A stretch of 64,000 nucleotides of DNA from Melittangium boletus DSM 14713 (GTDB taxonomy: Bacteria; Myxococcota; Myxococcia; Myxococcales; Myxococcaceae), in assembly GCF_002305855.1 (NCBI RefSeq), contig NZ_CP022163.1, forward strand, positions 3,844,292-3,908,291, given 5' to 3'. Under the pieces are notes generated by a model. It had not been told where the DNA came from. It saw only the letters and a program-made list of their open reading frames with translations, and did no database searches. Position 1 is the first letter of the stretch, and every line of letters starts with the position of its first letter. Both the position numbers and the translations under genes were made by a program. Shown in pieces: positions 39,232 through 48,052 of the stretch.

Positions 39232-39927
39232 ATGAATTCCTCCAGGTATCAGGATCGGTATGACGCGGGACGCGCGCTGGCCGAGCGACTCGGCGCCTGG
39301 CGAGGCCGCGCCGACGTCTTGGTGCTGGCGCTGCCGCGCGGAGGTGTCCCCGTGGGCTTCGAGGTGGCCCGGTCGCTCGGAGTCCCCCTGGACATCTTCC
39401 TCGTGCGCAAGCTCGGCATGCCCGGAGACGAGGAGGTGGCCCTGGGCGCCATCGCGGCGGGGGGCGTGCGGGTGCTCGACCAGGAACTCATCGAGCAGTG
39501 CGGCATCGGCCCGGAGGCGCTCGCCCGGTTGACGGAGCGCGAGGAGCGGGAGATCGCCCGGCGCAACCGCCTCTACCGGGGCGAGCGGCCGGCGCCCGAC
39601 GCGCACGGCCGCACGGTCATTCTCGTGGACGATGGACTGGCCACGGGCGCCACCATGAGGGCCGCCGTGGAGGCGCTGCGCAAGGAAGCGCCCGCGCTCA
39701 TCATCGTGGGCGTGCCCGTGGCCGCGAAGGAGACGTGCGAGGCGCTGCGGGACGAGGTGGATGACATCATCTGCGCCCGTACCCCCGAGCCCTTCTGGGC
39801 CGTGGGGGACTGGTACCAGGACTTCGAGCAGACCTCGGATGAGGAAGTGCAACAGTTGCTACAGCGGGCGGCCCAGGAGCACGTGGGCGCTCATTCCCAG
39901 GGAGCGCTCGGCCACGAGAGTCTTTGA
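39232..39927 (+). CDS. Phosphoribosyltransferase (ComF/predicted PRTase)
   Basis: 231 residues with a type I PRTase fold. The PRPP-binding loop is VILVDDGLATGA (129-140), and the first loop reads VLALPRGGVPVGFEVA. Members of this stand-alone family are usually annotated as predicted phosphoribosyltransferases; the base they use is unknown. A close paralogue, sharing for example ALPRGGVPVGFEVAR, VRKLG and TPEPF.AVG, lies at 61412. Start ATG 39232 follows GGAGCGACCTC. It is divergent from the respiratory operon and borders the left end of the HEPN/ParA island. Confidence 0.8.
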   Translation: MNSSRYQDRYDAGRALAERLGAWRGRADVLVLALPRGGVPVGFEVARSLGVPLDIFLVRKLGMPGDEEVALGAIAAGGVRVLDQELIEQCGIGPEALARLTEREEREIARRNRLYRGERPAPDAHGRTVILVDDGLATGATMRAAVEALRKEAPALIIVGVPVAAKETCEALRDEVDDIICARTPEPFWAVGDWYQDFEQTSDEEVQQLLQRAAQEHVGAHSQGALGHESL

Positions 39928-39984
39928 ACGAAAATGCCCAGGGCTCCATCGACCGAGAATAGCGGAGCTAGTCAGCGCTCAACA

Positions 39985-40006
39985 GACCGCTCACAGCGGA
40001 GCGGTC
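39985..40006. terminator. Hairpin at the end of the HEPN/ParA/ATPase operon
   Basis: GACCGCTC-ACAGCG-GAGCGGTC is a perfect 8-bp stem with a 6-base loop lying over the stop codon of the ATPase gene and 58 bases after the stop of the convergent phosphoribosyltransferase. No T tract follows, so it may work in both directions with Rho or simply protect the 3' end. Confidence 0.45.
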
Positions 40007-41451
40007 CCACCCTTCTTCAGGAGTTTCGCCGCCACGCGGAAAAGGTCTGGCATGTCGAGGCGCTCGTCCTGGCGTCGGAACATGACGCCAATACGCTTGA
40101 GTGCCATGTAAAGATTTCTTTCATCCGCATCCTCTTGCTCAGGGAACGGAGGCAGATAGCCGTGCCGCTTAGCGCTTTCAACCGCCTCGCTGACCGTCTT
40201 CGCTTTCTTCCACACCTTGAAGACCTCTTTTTCATCGCACGGAAGTAGAAGACCCGCGAGCGGAGCCAACACTCCTTTAATCCACGGGAATTCGTCGTGA
40301 AGCTGGTCAACGCGCATCTTCGAAGCCGCGCGTAGCCCGTGCCGAATGCCCTCCGGAGTGATGACACGATCCTCTGGGGGTGACTCGCCATATTTCGCCG
40401 CGCCGATGGATAGGCTTAGGAAACTCCTTGGCGTAACCTCATCAAATGCATCACCCAAATGCTTGAGCGGCCAATCGTAGGTGTTTCCCTTTTTGTGTCC
40501 GTGCGGCCCCGGCGCCATGTGGGCCCCCGCCAGCGCGGCCATCAACCGACGCTGACTCTGCTCATCATGAGCAAGCGGCCATTGCCTCGCAAGAATCTGA
40601 TCATAGGGCACCCATGGCAAACTCAGCGATGCCAGAAGGCGTTTAAAAGAGTCAGCCGCATGGCCAGTAGATAGACGCGCGAAGAAAAGAGCGTACAGGT
40701 CAGTACCACTCCAAGTAAGACGCACAGCGCCAGTACGCAACTTCGGTAACTCCACGAACCGCAAGGACTCGTCCTCAAGTTGATCTGGACGAAGGAAGAG
40801 CTTCGGACGAATCGCACGCCATGCTCTCATCGCCCAGACGACCTCAAGCAGTGCCAAGGTGAGCATACGTCGCCGTTTCCAAGATGACGCTAATGTGTCG
40901 AGAGCATCGTACACGATGAGTAGCGTCGAACCATGTGCCTGCAATCTGCGGGCATGCGCCGTTATCATCGCCTCGCGCTGCTCGATGTTGGCTGCAACAT
41001 CGAGGAATTCCTTCGGCCTGCGCGCGGTGCGGCCTACGGAACTATCTATCGCACGCAGGATAGTCGCCCACCAGAACACGCGCGCCTCGTCGATGGCTGC
41101 CCTCGGCGATACACACTCGTCCAGTTTCTCCTTGTCGACCCCTTCTGGTCCTGCCAATCCAGTGTAGCCAAACCGGACATCAAGTTGATCCAAACCCAAG
41201 CGAGGATAGGCCTTGGCCGTGGCCGCCCGAAGCGAAGGATCTCCCAGTACGCCTGCCCAGAAGCTCTTCCCGGTGCCGCGGGAACCTTGCACGATGGTCG
41301 ATGCGGGATCGAGCGCCGCCGAGTGGGTCGCAGGAGCATAGACTTCGCGCTCGGCCGGTGCTTGCACACCATGTGCGTCACTCGACGATTCGGCAGGCCA
41401 CGACGCTAACTCGTCTCGAAGAGCAACGAAATCCTTGTTGGTCGTAGTCAC
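39991..41451 (-). CDS. P-loop ATPase, third gene of HEPN/ParA island
   Basis: 486 residues, soluble. Walker A is G56-SRGTGK62-S (STIVQGSRGTGKSFWAGVL), and Walker B is LLIVYDALD (D182, D185) ahead of a serine/tryptophan sensor-like turn. The central part is helical and ends with a Lys/Arg-rich segment (RRQDERLDMPDLFRVAAKLLKKG). No known ATPase family was assigned; the layout recalls STAND/KAP-like signalling ATPases without repeats. Its ATG overlaps the ParA-like gene stop by 4 bases. Base composition is much less GC-rich than outside the island (31 G/C in the 60 bases from 40861). Confidence 0.75.
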   Translation of the reverse strand: MTTTNKDFVALRDELASWPAESSSDAHGVQAPAEREVYAPATHSAALDPASTIVQGSRGTGKSFWAGVLGDPSLRAATAKAYPRLGLDQLDVRFGYTGLAGPEGVDKEKLDECVSPRAAIDEARVFWWATILRAIDSSVGRTARRPKEFLDVAANIEQREAMITAHARRLQAHGSTLLIVYDALDTLASSWKRRRMLTLALLEVVWAMRAWRAIRPKLFLRPDQLEDESLRFVELPKLRTGAVRLTWSGTDLYALFFARLSTGHAADSFKRLLASLSLPWVPYDQILARQWPLAHDEQSQRRLMAALAGAHMAPGPHGHKKGNTYDWPLKHLGDAFDEVTPRSFLSLSIGAAKYGESPPEDRVITPEGIRHGLRAASKMRVDQLHDEFPWIKGVLAPLAGLLLPCDEKEVFKVWKKAKTVSEAVESAKRHGYLPPFPEQEDADERNLYMALKRIGVMFRRQDERLDMPDLFRVAAKLLKKGGTAPL

Positions 41452-42821
41452 GACGAGACCTCATTTTTTGGGAAAACGGCGCCTTCGACACGTTCGAGAA
41501 TTGCGCCGAAAGTACTTCGGTAAACCTCCTCGGAGAGCAAATCACGCCGACGAAGAGGGTCGAATCGTTCGAAGCGGTCATCGCGCAACACCGCAATGGG
41601 CTCAAGCAGCGACCACTCTGGCGGTAGAACTTCTTCATCGGGAACTTGTTCGTTCCACGGAACATCGCGAAAACCTTCTGGTATCTGTACTTCCCTCGGC
41701 GCCACCCACGCTGTCGCTAGTGGGCCATGCTCTCTCACCATCGATTGCCACCGCTGGTTGAACTCCGATCGAGCGATGGCGTCAACGGGCGCCTTGGCCT
41801 GAACGGGAGTGAGTCGTTCAACCCATTCGGGTACCAGCGACCCAGGAGGTACAAGTCGGGCCAAATGTGCGAGCAGCGCGGTATATCCTTGAAAGGTCTG
41901 CTCCTCGTGGAGACCGAATAGCAGCACATCTGCGCCGAGTCCCAGCACAGCAGACGCAGTGGTTTCGTGTAGCCCCGCACGGGCATCGACAAGAATGGCG
42001 TCATAGCCGCCAGCGCTCGCGAGCCGATCTATCAGGTCGCGGACTTGATCCAGGATCGTTGCCACCGACCCATCGGGACGGATGTCTTCCGCGTATGCGC
42101 GTGCGAGCTTACCTAGGATATCCCCAGGATTATCCAGCGAACGACGTCCAAACGCTGGAACGACGTCAATCCGCCCCCCACGGCTCGCCAGGGACGAAGG
42201 ACCAATCAGATCAGAGAGAAAGCTGTCATTGAGTTCGTGGAGGTTGTTCTCCACCAGAGCATCAATGGTTCCGAATTCAGGGAGAATGTCTCGAGTGAGC
42301 AGCAAGGCCCCTAATCCAGGCGCCTCAAGGTCCAGATCGACAGCCAACACCCGACCACCTCTCGCAGCCAAATGAGCTGCTACAACCGATAATGAGGTCG
42401 AGCGTCCTACACCCCCCTTCAAGCTGGCAAATACGAAACGAGGCGGTGGGGGCGCAAGTTCCGCAGGTTTCCGCAGCCAGTCAGCGCCAACGAGTCGGCG
42501 GTCCGCTAAACGAACAGTACGCTGACCAACTCGGCACTGAAGCACCGATGAATCCTCCAGGATCTCTTTCGCTCCGAAATCGGACGGTCCCACAAGAACG
42601 CGATCAGTGCGCGCGTAGGCGCGTAGCTCCCCCAATAAACGGGTTGCGAGTCGTTGGGAGCGTTCGGCGTCAAGAGGGTACCCTGCAAAGAAGGCCAGTC
42701 GTCCAGAGGCATCACGCAGAACAACTCCTGCAGCAAGGCCCTCATCACCGAGTTCAGCAGCAACCGTCTCAACCAGTCGCGGCAAGCTATCATCGAAGAA
42801 GACATTGGCGTCGAAGGTCAT
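41448..42821 (-). CDS. ParA/MinD-like ATPase with KGGVGR variant motif
   Basis: 457 residues. Residues 1-125 are an N-terminal domain of unknown fold (roadblock/longin-like strand-helix pattern, AAGVVLRDASGRLAFFAGYPL). The ATPase follows: deviant Walker A K135-GGVG-R140-ST where canonical ParA has a second Lys, switch I at VDLDLEAPGLGALL, and Walker B AILVDARAG (D279). The Lys-to-Arg change defines a variant class of ParA-like ATPases and predicts altered hydrolysis. Both neighbours overlap by 4 bases, so stoichiometric expression of three proteins is likely. There is no parB or parS, so plasmid partition is not supported. Confidence 0.8.
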   Translation of the reverse strand: MTFDANVFFDDSLPRLVETVAAELGDEGLAAGVVLRDASGRLAFFAGYPLDAERSQRLATRLLGELRAYARTDRVLVGPSDFGAKEILEDSSVLQCRVGQRTVRLADRRLVGADWLRKPAELAPPPPRFVFASLKGGVGRSTSLSVVAAHLAARGGRVLAVDLDLEAPGLGALLLTRDILPEFGTIDALVENNLHELNDSFLSDLIGPSSLASRGGRIDVVPAFGRRSLDNPGDILGKLARAYAEDIRPDGSVATILDQVRDLIDRLASAGGYDAILVDARAGLHETTASAVLGLGADVLLFGLHEEQTFQGYTALLAHLARLVPPGSLVPEWVERLTPVQAKAPVDAIARSEFNQRWQSMVREHGPLATAWVAPREVQIPEGFRDVPWNEQVPDEEVLPPEWSLLEPIAVLRDDRFERFDPLRRRDLLSEEVYRSTFGAILERVEGAVFPKNEVSS

Positions 42822-43204
42822 GCTCTCTCCATAAGGTTGATAGCTTTCACTGCCTGCTCTTCCCAGTCTTTGACAGGTTTATTGCGGATGTCGTCCGCAC
42901 GGGCGTAACGAATTTTGATTTCCCATTCATTCAGGAATCGATCGCTCTCAATGAGCCGACGCAGCTCCTGCGCACGGCGACTTGAAAGCACGTCCCGCAG
43001 GACTGTTCGCAATTGGGGAAAATGAGCATACAGCACGTCGTCACGACGCGCCTCAGGAATGGTCTGAGCCACAGCCTTGAGAGCACATTCGGCAGCAAGG
43101 CCGAATAAATAGGCCGCGACATCGGCTCTCCCGTCGGAATCCAACTTTCTCGCTGCATCCAGAAGCCGCCGGGCCGCTGTAGGCATATCCGGAGTATAGG
43201 CCAT
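42818..43204 (-). CDS. HEPN-domain protein, first gene of island operon
   Basis: 128 residues, all helical. The HEPN pattern is clear: AAYLFGLAAECALKAVAQTIPEA, then H61 in YAHFPQLRTVL (the HxL position of the family), and EWEIKIRYARADDI (94-106) with a C-terminal helix. R54 and H61 are spaced as R-x6-H, though not in the helix where the RNase Rx4-6H motif usually sits, so RNase activity is possible but not assured. A strong ribosome-binding site, AGGGGAGGTG, precedes ATG 43204. It starts an operon with the ParA-like and ATPase genes and is divergent from a truncated toxin gene. Confidence 0.75.
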   Translation of the reverse strand: MAYTPDMPTAARRLLDAARKLDSDGRADVAAYLFGLAAECALKAVAQTIPEARRDDVLYAHFPQLRTVLRDVLSSRRAQELRRLIESDRFLNEWEIKIRYARADDIRNKPVKDWEEQAVKAINLMERA

Positions 43205-43247
43205 CGCACACCTCCCCTGATGCGCTCTGTAGCAGGCCACAAGGTAG

Positions 43248-44347
43248 GCGCAAGCTCTTCGATACAGGCCCATGGGCTTCGAGACGGAAGCGCGTTGCGC
43301 CCCCGGAACACGTCCATCCGGAGAGACGGACTGCTTCGTGGCCGCCGGAGGAGTGGACGCCGCGCTGGCGCTACGCGAGTCCCGGGGAGATGTGGCCCGA
43401 GCGCAGGCCATGATGTCCAGGGGCAGACCCGAAGCCACGGGCGCCTGGGCGGCGAGGAACGAGGCGGGAACGAGGCGGGAACAAGGTCCGGGAAAGTGGC
43501 CACGAGGACGGACAACACCGCACGGCCCTCACTCAAGGGGAGCGGTGTGGTGGAGCGCCCTGGAGGTCTGGCCTCGCTGGTGGACGAGCATGCGGGCCTC
43601 ACCCGAGAGGTGGTGGAGGCCAGATTGGCGCTGGCGGAACTCGAGGCCGCGGGCCCACGTCTGCCCAAGAACATGGCGACGCTCGAGAGGCAACGTCCCT
43701 CCGTGGATGCGCCGCCACCGGGAGCCGAAGGCAACCCGCGTTGGGTTGAGTACGTCGCCTACTACGAAAGACGCCTGGGGGAACTCCAGCAGGGCACGGC
43801 CGTTGAAGGGCCTCTGCGCTGGGTTCCCTACGAGAGGATGCGGGGATGGTTCGCCCGGGGACTGGCTTTCGAGCGACTCATGGTGGAGTTGTTGCGGGCC
43901 GACGCGAAACGCCCCAGGGCCGAGCGCCGCTTCCTCGGGGCCTTCCACACGCCTCGCGTCGAGACCTATGTGGGGGTGAGGAAGCCGGGTAGCGGGCTGC
44001 GCTTCGCGGATGTGCTCATCATCGAGGAGAGCGAACTCGCCGGAAGGCCGCCTCGCGTCGAGACGTTGAGCTTCAAGAGCCGTGACCTCTCGGTCCTGGA
44101 GGGAGACGCATTGAAGGCGCAGATGATCGAGGACGCGAGGGAAGCGCTGCGGAAATATGGCGGGACGCTGGACATCCGCCGAGACTCCCTCCAGTCCCTC
44201 CTCCGCGAAGGCAGCGAGGCCCCCGTCCAGAGGGTTCGCCTCGTCTACGAGGGGGGAGCGCTCAAACCCATGGACGTGGAGGACTGGAAGGCAGCCGTGA
44301 ATGCAACCAAGGCCGAGGTTCCGGGAGTAGAGGTGCTATTCCAATGA
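43248..44347 (+). pseudogene. Polymorphic toxin gene, 5'-truncated and frameshifted
   Basis: The first part reads in one frame from about 43248 (RYRPMGFETEARCAPG to GAWAARNEAGT). An 11-base tandem duplication, CGAGGCGGGAA twice at 43460-43481, shifts the frame by two. Deleting one copy restores a single reading frame through NEAGTRSGKVATRTDN to the stop at 44347. The upstream end is cut by a stop at 43245, next to the HEPN gene, and no signal peptide remains. The C-terminal 200 residues are intact and look like a restriction-endonuclease-fold toxin tip (FADVLIIEES, VETLSFKSRDLSV, then a long helix). The stop overlaps the next gene as ATGA, as in toxin/immunity pairs. Confidence 0.65.
43460..43481 (+). 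repeat. 11-base tandem duplication causing a frameshift
   Basis: Two exact adjacent copies of CGAGGCGGGAA (43460-43470 and 43471-43481). Eleven is not a multiple of three, and the frames on either side join cleanly if one copy is removed. Confidence 0.8.
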
Positions 44348-45684
44348 AAGCACTGAGCGTGCATGACTTGAGGTCAGAGGATGGCCTTCGACTCACTTTC
44401 GACGGGGCCTACGACCCGCGGGCGACACGAGAAGACGCGCTAGGGCCCTTTCTTCAAGTGCTCGAGGAGCACGCGGGCGAGTGGATGCCAGACCTCGTGG
44501 GAGGCAAGCGGCAGCGGAAATACACTCGCGCGGCTTTCTGGAAGGCCCTGGAGGAGCGAAGTGGCGAAAGATATACGCACTGCGGGCTCTATCGCACTCA
44601 GTGGCCCGCGCTGGACATGCCGGTCGGTCTCTACCTACCGCCTCTTGCGCCCAGGTTGAGCATCATGGCCAAGGTGAAGCCCCTGTCCTTTTTCTCGGAC
44701 AAGGAACGCTGTCACTCACTCGTGGAGATGGTGCGCGCCTGGGCCTGTCATTACCCGGTCACTCATGCCGCGGCCCACAGCGCGGCTGACAAGGAATTGG
44801 CGGGCTCGCCTCATTTCGGACGCGATGAGGAAACCGAGTCCAGAGACGGCTTCGACAAGATCTACGAGGTGTTCTGGCTCAACGTCTTCGGCCCGAAGCT
44901 GGTGGAAACCGTCGGCCGCGAACGCATGCTGTCCACGCCCGCGTGGCGCGTGGAGGAGTTGCCCAATGGCTGTGTCCTCCTGGTGACATGGCCCACCGCC
45001 TCGGACTTCGCCAGTGAGCAGGCACGCCTCGCCCAGGCCCGAGCCCACGTCCACCTGCGGCCGGACCTGGACTTCGACACCGTGCTGCACGCCCTACACG
45101 AGCGCAGTGCCAGGCTCGCCCCCGTCGAGCCCCACTTCCACTCCAACCTGGCACCCCTCCTCTCCCGCGTGGTGGACCGTGCCGCCGTTCACGAGCGCCA
45201 GAGCCGGATCGCCGAGTTCAACGCGTGGCAACCGCCAGAACCCGAGGAGTGGCGCCCCGCCGAGTCCGCCCTTCTCCCGGATATGGAAGATCCAGCGCGC
45301 GCTCGTGAGCACTATGGCGACCTCGCCGAACACCTCGTGGCGCTACTGCACACCGAGGTGCCCTCCGTCTTCGAGGCAACGCCCGAATCCCTCACGGACA
45401 TCGACTTCTACTTCTGGCGTGAGGAGTTTCCCACCAGCCGCTTGAGGGAAAACATCGACGCGCACGCAATCCCCGCCATTGGCGCCTACCTGGGCGAGGT
45501 GCTGGTGCGCCGCCTGGGGGGCCAGTGGATTCCTCGCCAGAAGCTCGAGGAGGCCCAGGTGCGCGTGGGCAACCGCGTCTGGTTGCCCTTTGTCCGGGCC
45601 CGACAATACATGCGCTCGCGACAGGCGCTCCTGGACTACTCCCTCACCCTCCTCTTTCGCGTAGCCGAACGGTACCGCAGTTGA
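44344..45684 (+). CDS. Predicted large immunity protein
   Basis: 446 residues, cytosolic, starting at an ATG that overlaps the degraded toxin gene by 4 bases. The sequence is rich in Trp, His and acidic residues (LYRTQWPALDMPVGLYLPP, FWLNVFGPKLVE, LTDIDFYFWREEFPTS, RQYMRSRQALLDYSLTLLFR). It appears to be two similar alpha/beta halves of about 200 residues, a plan seen in Imm-type partners of myxobacterial toxins. No enzyme motif is visible. The gene is intact although its toxin is not, so it may be retained for protection against kin that keep the toxin. Confidence 0.6.
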   Translation: MKALSVHDLRSEDGLRLTFDGAYDPRATREDALGPFLQVLEEHAGEWMPDLVGGKRQRKYTRAAFWKALEERSGERYTHCGLYRTQWPALDMPVGLYLPPLAPRLSIMAKVKPLSFFSDKERCHSLVEMVRAWACHYPVTHAAAHSAADKELAGSPHFGRDEETESRDGFDKIYEVFWLNVFGPKLVETVGRERMLSTPAWRVEELPNGCVLLVTWPTASDFASEQARLAQARAHVHLRPDLDFDTVLHALHERSARLAPVEPHFHSNLAPLLSRVVDRAAVHERQSRIAEFNAWQPPEPEEWRPAESALLPDMEDPARAREHYGDLAEHLVALLHTEVPSVFEATPESLTDIDFYFWREEFPTSRLRENIDAHAIPAIGAYLGEVLVRRLGGQWIPRQKLEEAQVRVGNRVWLPFVRARQYMRSRQALLDYSLTLLFRVAERYRS

Positions 45685-45702
45685 ACAAACGGGTGTCTAG
45701 AG

Positions 45703-46053
45703 ATGAATTTGGAGGAGATCGCGGCGGAGTTTGCCCGAAACGTGGCCGCGCAGACCGCTGCACTCCAGCGGGGCGACAGTCAGAGCGGAAACAAGTGTGC
45801 CAAGCGCTACACCGCCGCTTATAAGAAGTTGCGCGGTCACGGGGAAGCGGGAAGGGACGCACTCGCGACATTGCTAACGCATCCGCGCATGGATGTTCGA
45901 GTCTACGCGGCGGTTTTCTTGCTCAGCGACAGACCAGCGCAAGCCAAGCCCATATTGGAGGAAGCAGCCAAGGGAGAAGGCGTCATCCCCTTCGAGGCCT
46001 CCCAGGCTTTGAAGTATTGGGAGGAAGGCACCTGGAGATTGGACGTTGACTAG
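45703..46053 (+). CDS. DUF2019 helical-repeat protein
   Basis: 116 residues, all helical, matching DUF2019: an N-terminal helix (EEIAAEFARNVAAQTAALQRGD), NKCAKRYTAAYKKLR, and a HEAT-like pair (GRDALATLLTHPRMDVRVYAAVFLLSD, AKPILEEAAKGEGVIPFEASQALKYWEEG). DUF2019 genes are frequent beside toxin genes in myxobacteria and Pseudomonadota and are taken as immunity or antitoxin-like proteins. It follows the 446-residue gene by 18 bases and is probably cotranscribed. Confidence 0.7.
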   Translation: MNLEEIAAEFARNVAAQTAALQRGDSQSGNKCAKRYTAAYKKLRGHGEAGRDALATLLTHPRMDVRVYAAVFLLSDRPAQAKPILEEAAKGEGVIPFEASQALKYWEEGTWRLDVD

Positions 46054-46059
46054 GTCTCG

Positions 46060-46088
46060 CGAGCCCGGACTCCAAGGCCACGGGCTCG
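46060..46088. terminator. Bidirectional hairpin between convergent genes
   Basis: CGAGCCCG (46060-46067) and CGGGCTCG (46081-46088) form a perfect 8-bp GC-rich stem with a 13-base loop in the 58-base gap between the DUF2019 gene and the TPP enzyme gene. No T run is present. Confidence 0.5.
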
Positions 46089-46111
46089 ACGAGGGAGAGT
46101 GATGTGCTCGG

Positions 46112-47896
46112 CTACCCCTTGTGGGGCTTGAGCTTCTCCACCATGCCCTTGATCGACTGGCCGATGATGCCTCCGGCTCTCGCGTCCCCCTTGAGCAGGG
46201 CCGCGGAGAATTGCTTCGCCTGCTCCAGCGTGATGTGCGGCGGCAGCGGCGGCACGTCTGGATCCACGTAGGCCTCCAACACCACCGGCCGGTCCGCCGT
46301 CAGCGCCCTGTCCCACGCGTCGGCGAGCTGCTCGGGCTTGTCCACCTTGATGCCTCGCAAGCCGATGGACTCCGCGTAGCGTGCGTAGGGGAAATCCGGA
46401 ATGTCTTGCGACGCCTTGTACTCCGGATCGCCATTCATCACCCGCTGCTCCCACGTCACCTGGTTCAAATCCCGGTTGTTGAGCACCAGGATGATGAGCC
46501 GCGGATCCTTCCACTCCTTCCAGTACTTCGCGATGGTGATGAGCTCACCATTGCCATTCATCTGCATGGCCCCGTCTCCCACCAGCGCAATCACCGGCCG
46601 GTGCGGAAACGCGAACTTGGCGCCAATGGCATACGGCACGCCGCACCCCATGGTGGCCAGGTTCCCCGACAGGGACGCCATCATCCCCTCGCGCACCTTC
46701 AAGTCCCTCGCGAACCAGTTGGCCGCCGAGCCCGAGTCCGAGGACAGGATGACGTCCTTGGGCAGCTTCGGCGACAGCTCGTGGAAGACACGCTGCGGAT
46801 TGATGGGCTTGGCCGCGACCATCGCCTGCCCCTCCACCTCCTTCCACCACCGGCGCACGCCCTTCTCCACCTGCTCACGCCAGCTCCGGTCCTCCTTGCG
46901 CTTGAGCAGCGGAATGAGCGCCCGCAGCGTCTCCTTCGAGTCTCCCGACAGCGGCACCTCCACCGGGTAGCGGATGGCCAACATGCGTGGATCCAGGTCG
47001 ATCTGCACACCCCGCGCCTGGCCCTCGGGAGGCAGGAACTCCGAGTACGGGAAGCTCGTGCCCACCATCAGCAGCGTGTCGCAACCCATCATCATGTCGT
47101 AGCTGGGACGCGTGCCCAAGAGGCCGATGGCGCCCGTCACGTAGGGCAGCGTGTCCGGCAACACCGCCTTGCCCAGGAGCGCCTTGGCCACGCCCGCGCC
47201 CAACAGTTCCGCCACCTCGATGAGCTCGTCCGCCGCGCGCATCGCTCCCGCGCCCACCAGCATCGCCACCTTCTTGCCCGCGTTGAGCACGTCCGCCGCT
47301 CGCCTCAAGTCCTGCTCCTGGGGAATGACGCGCGGCTCGCTGTAGCCCACGCTCGAGTGCACCGTGCCGTGCCTCATCGGTGGCGACTCGTACGGCATCT
47401 CCTGGATGTCGTTGGGAAGGATGACGCACGTCACCGTGCGCTCGGCCCGGGCGATGCGCATCGCCCGATCCACCGCGTGGCGGACGGACGAGGGATGACT
47501 CACCATGGTGATGAACTCACTGGCCACGTCCTTGAACAGCACCTGGAGGTCCACTTCCTGCTGGTAGGCCCCGCCCAGGGCCCTGCTCGCCTGCTGGCCC
47601 ACGATGGCCACCACGGGCTGGTGGTCCAGCTTCGCGTCGTACAAGCCGTTGAGCAGGTGGATGGCGCCAGGTCCCGACGTCGCCATGCACACGCCCACCT
47701 CCCCCGTGAACTTCGCGTGCGCGCAGGCCATGAAGGCCGCCATCTCCTCGTGCCGCGCCTGGATGAACTGGAACTCGGAGTTGCGTCCAAAGGCCCCCAG
47801 GAGGCCGTTGATGCCATCTCCCGGGTAGCCATAGACGCGCCGGATGCCCCACTGGCTCAGGCGGTAGAGAAGGTAGTCGCTGACGGTGGCACTCAT
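46112..47896 (-). CDS. Thiamine-pyrophosphate enzyme, pyruvate oxidase/dehydrogenase (PoxB)-like
   Basis: 594 residues with the three-domain POX plan. In the N-terminal PYR domain, the catalytic Glu lies in QARHEEMAAFMA (E50/E51) with GYPGDGINGLLGAF. The central domain (200-340) could bind FAD or an adenine nucleotide (LVGAGAMRAADELIE). In the C-terminal PP domain, the TPP/Mg motif runs from GDGAMQMNGNGE to VLNN at about 440-475. Closest in style to PoxB-like enzymes that decarboxylate pyruvate. The membrane-binding C-terminal helix of PoxB is not obvious (the tail is Lys-rich: KGMVEKLKPHKG). It stands alone and is divergent from the broken GH15 gene. Confidence 0.85.
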   Translation of the reverse strand: MSATVSDYLLYRLSQWGIRRVYGYPGDGINGLLGAFGRNSEFQFIQARHEEMAAFMACAHAKFTGEVGVCMATSGPGAIHLLNGLYDAKLDHQPVVAIVGQQASRALGGAYQQEVDLQVLFKDVASEFITMVSHPSSVRHAVDRAMRIARAERTVTCVILPNDIQEMPYESPPMRHGTVHSSVGYSEPRVIPQEQDLRRAADVLNAGKKVAMLVGAGAMRAADELIEVAELLGAGVAKALLGKAVLPDTLPYVTGAIGLLGTRPSYDMMMGCDTLLMVGTSFPYSEFLPPEGQARGVQIDLDPRMLAIRYPVEVPLSGDSKETLRALIPLLKRKEDRSWREQVEKGVRRWWKEVEGQAMVAAKPINPQRVFHELSPKLPKDVILSSDSGSAANWFARDLKVREGMMASLSGNLATMGCGVPYAIGAKFAFPHRPVIALVGDGAMQMNGNGELITIAKYWKEWKDPRLIILVLNNRDLNQVTWEQRVMNGDPEYKASQDIPDFPYARYAESIGLRGIKVDKPEQLADAWDRALTADRPVVLEAYVDPDVPPLPPHITLEQAKQFSAALLKGDARAGGIIGQSIKGMVEKLKPHKG

Positions 47897-48052
47897 TGAA
47901 TCTCCCTGGTGCGATGAACCCTGACGGAATGCCGCCAACTCAAACTGGCCACCCCCTGGGGGGCGCGGGATGGACCCGGGGTCACCACCCGCCAGGCGAG
48001 CGGGCCCCAGCCCCCCGGCTGGAGATGATTACCCTCGCGGGCAGGGGGCTTG

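Noticed and set aside
41448..42821. Plasmid-type partition (ParA) gene
   Set aside because: No ParB or parS-like repeats, variant P-loop, and tight coupling to HEPN and ATPase genes.
39928..43260. Attachment-site direct repeats at both ends of the HEPN island
   Set aside because: Compared the two edges and found no shared stretch beyond chance length; no integrase or tRNA is near.
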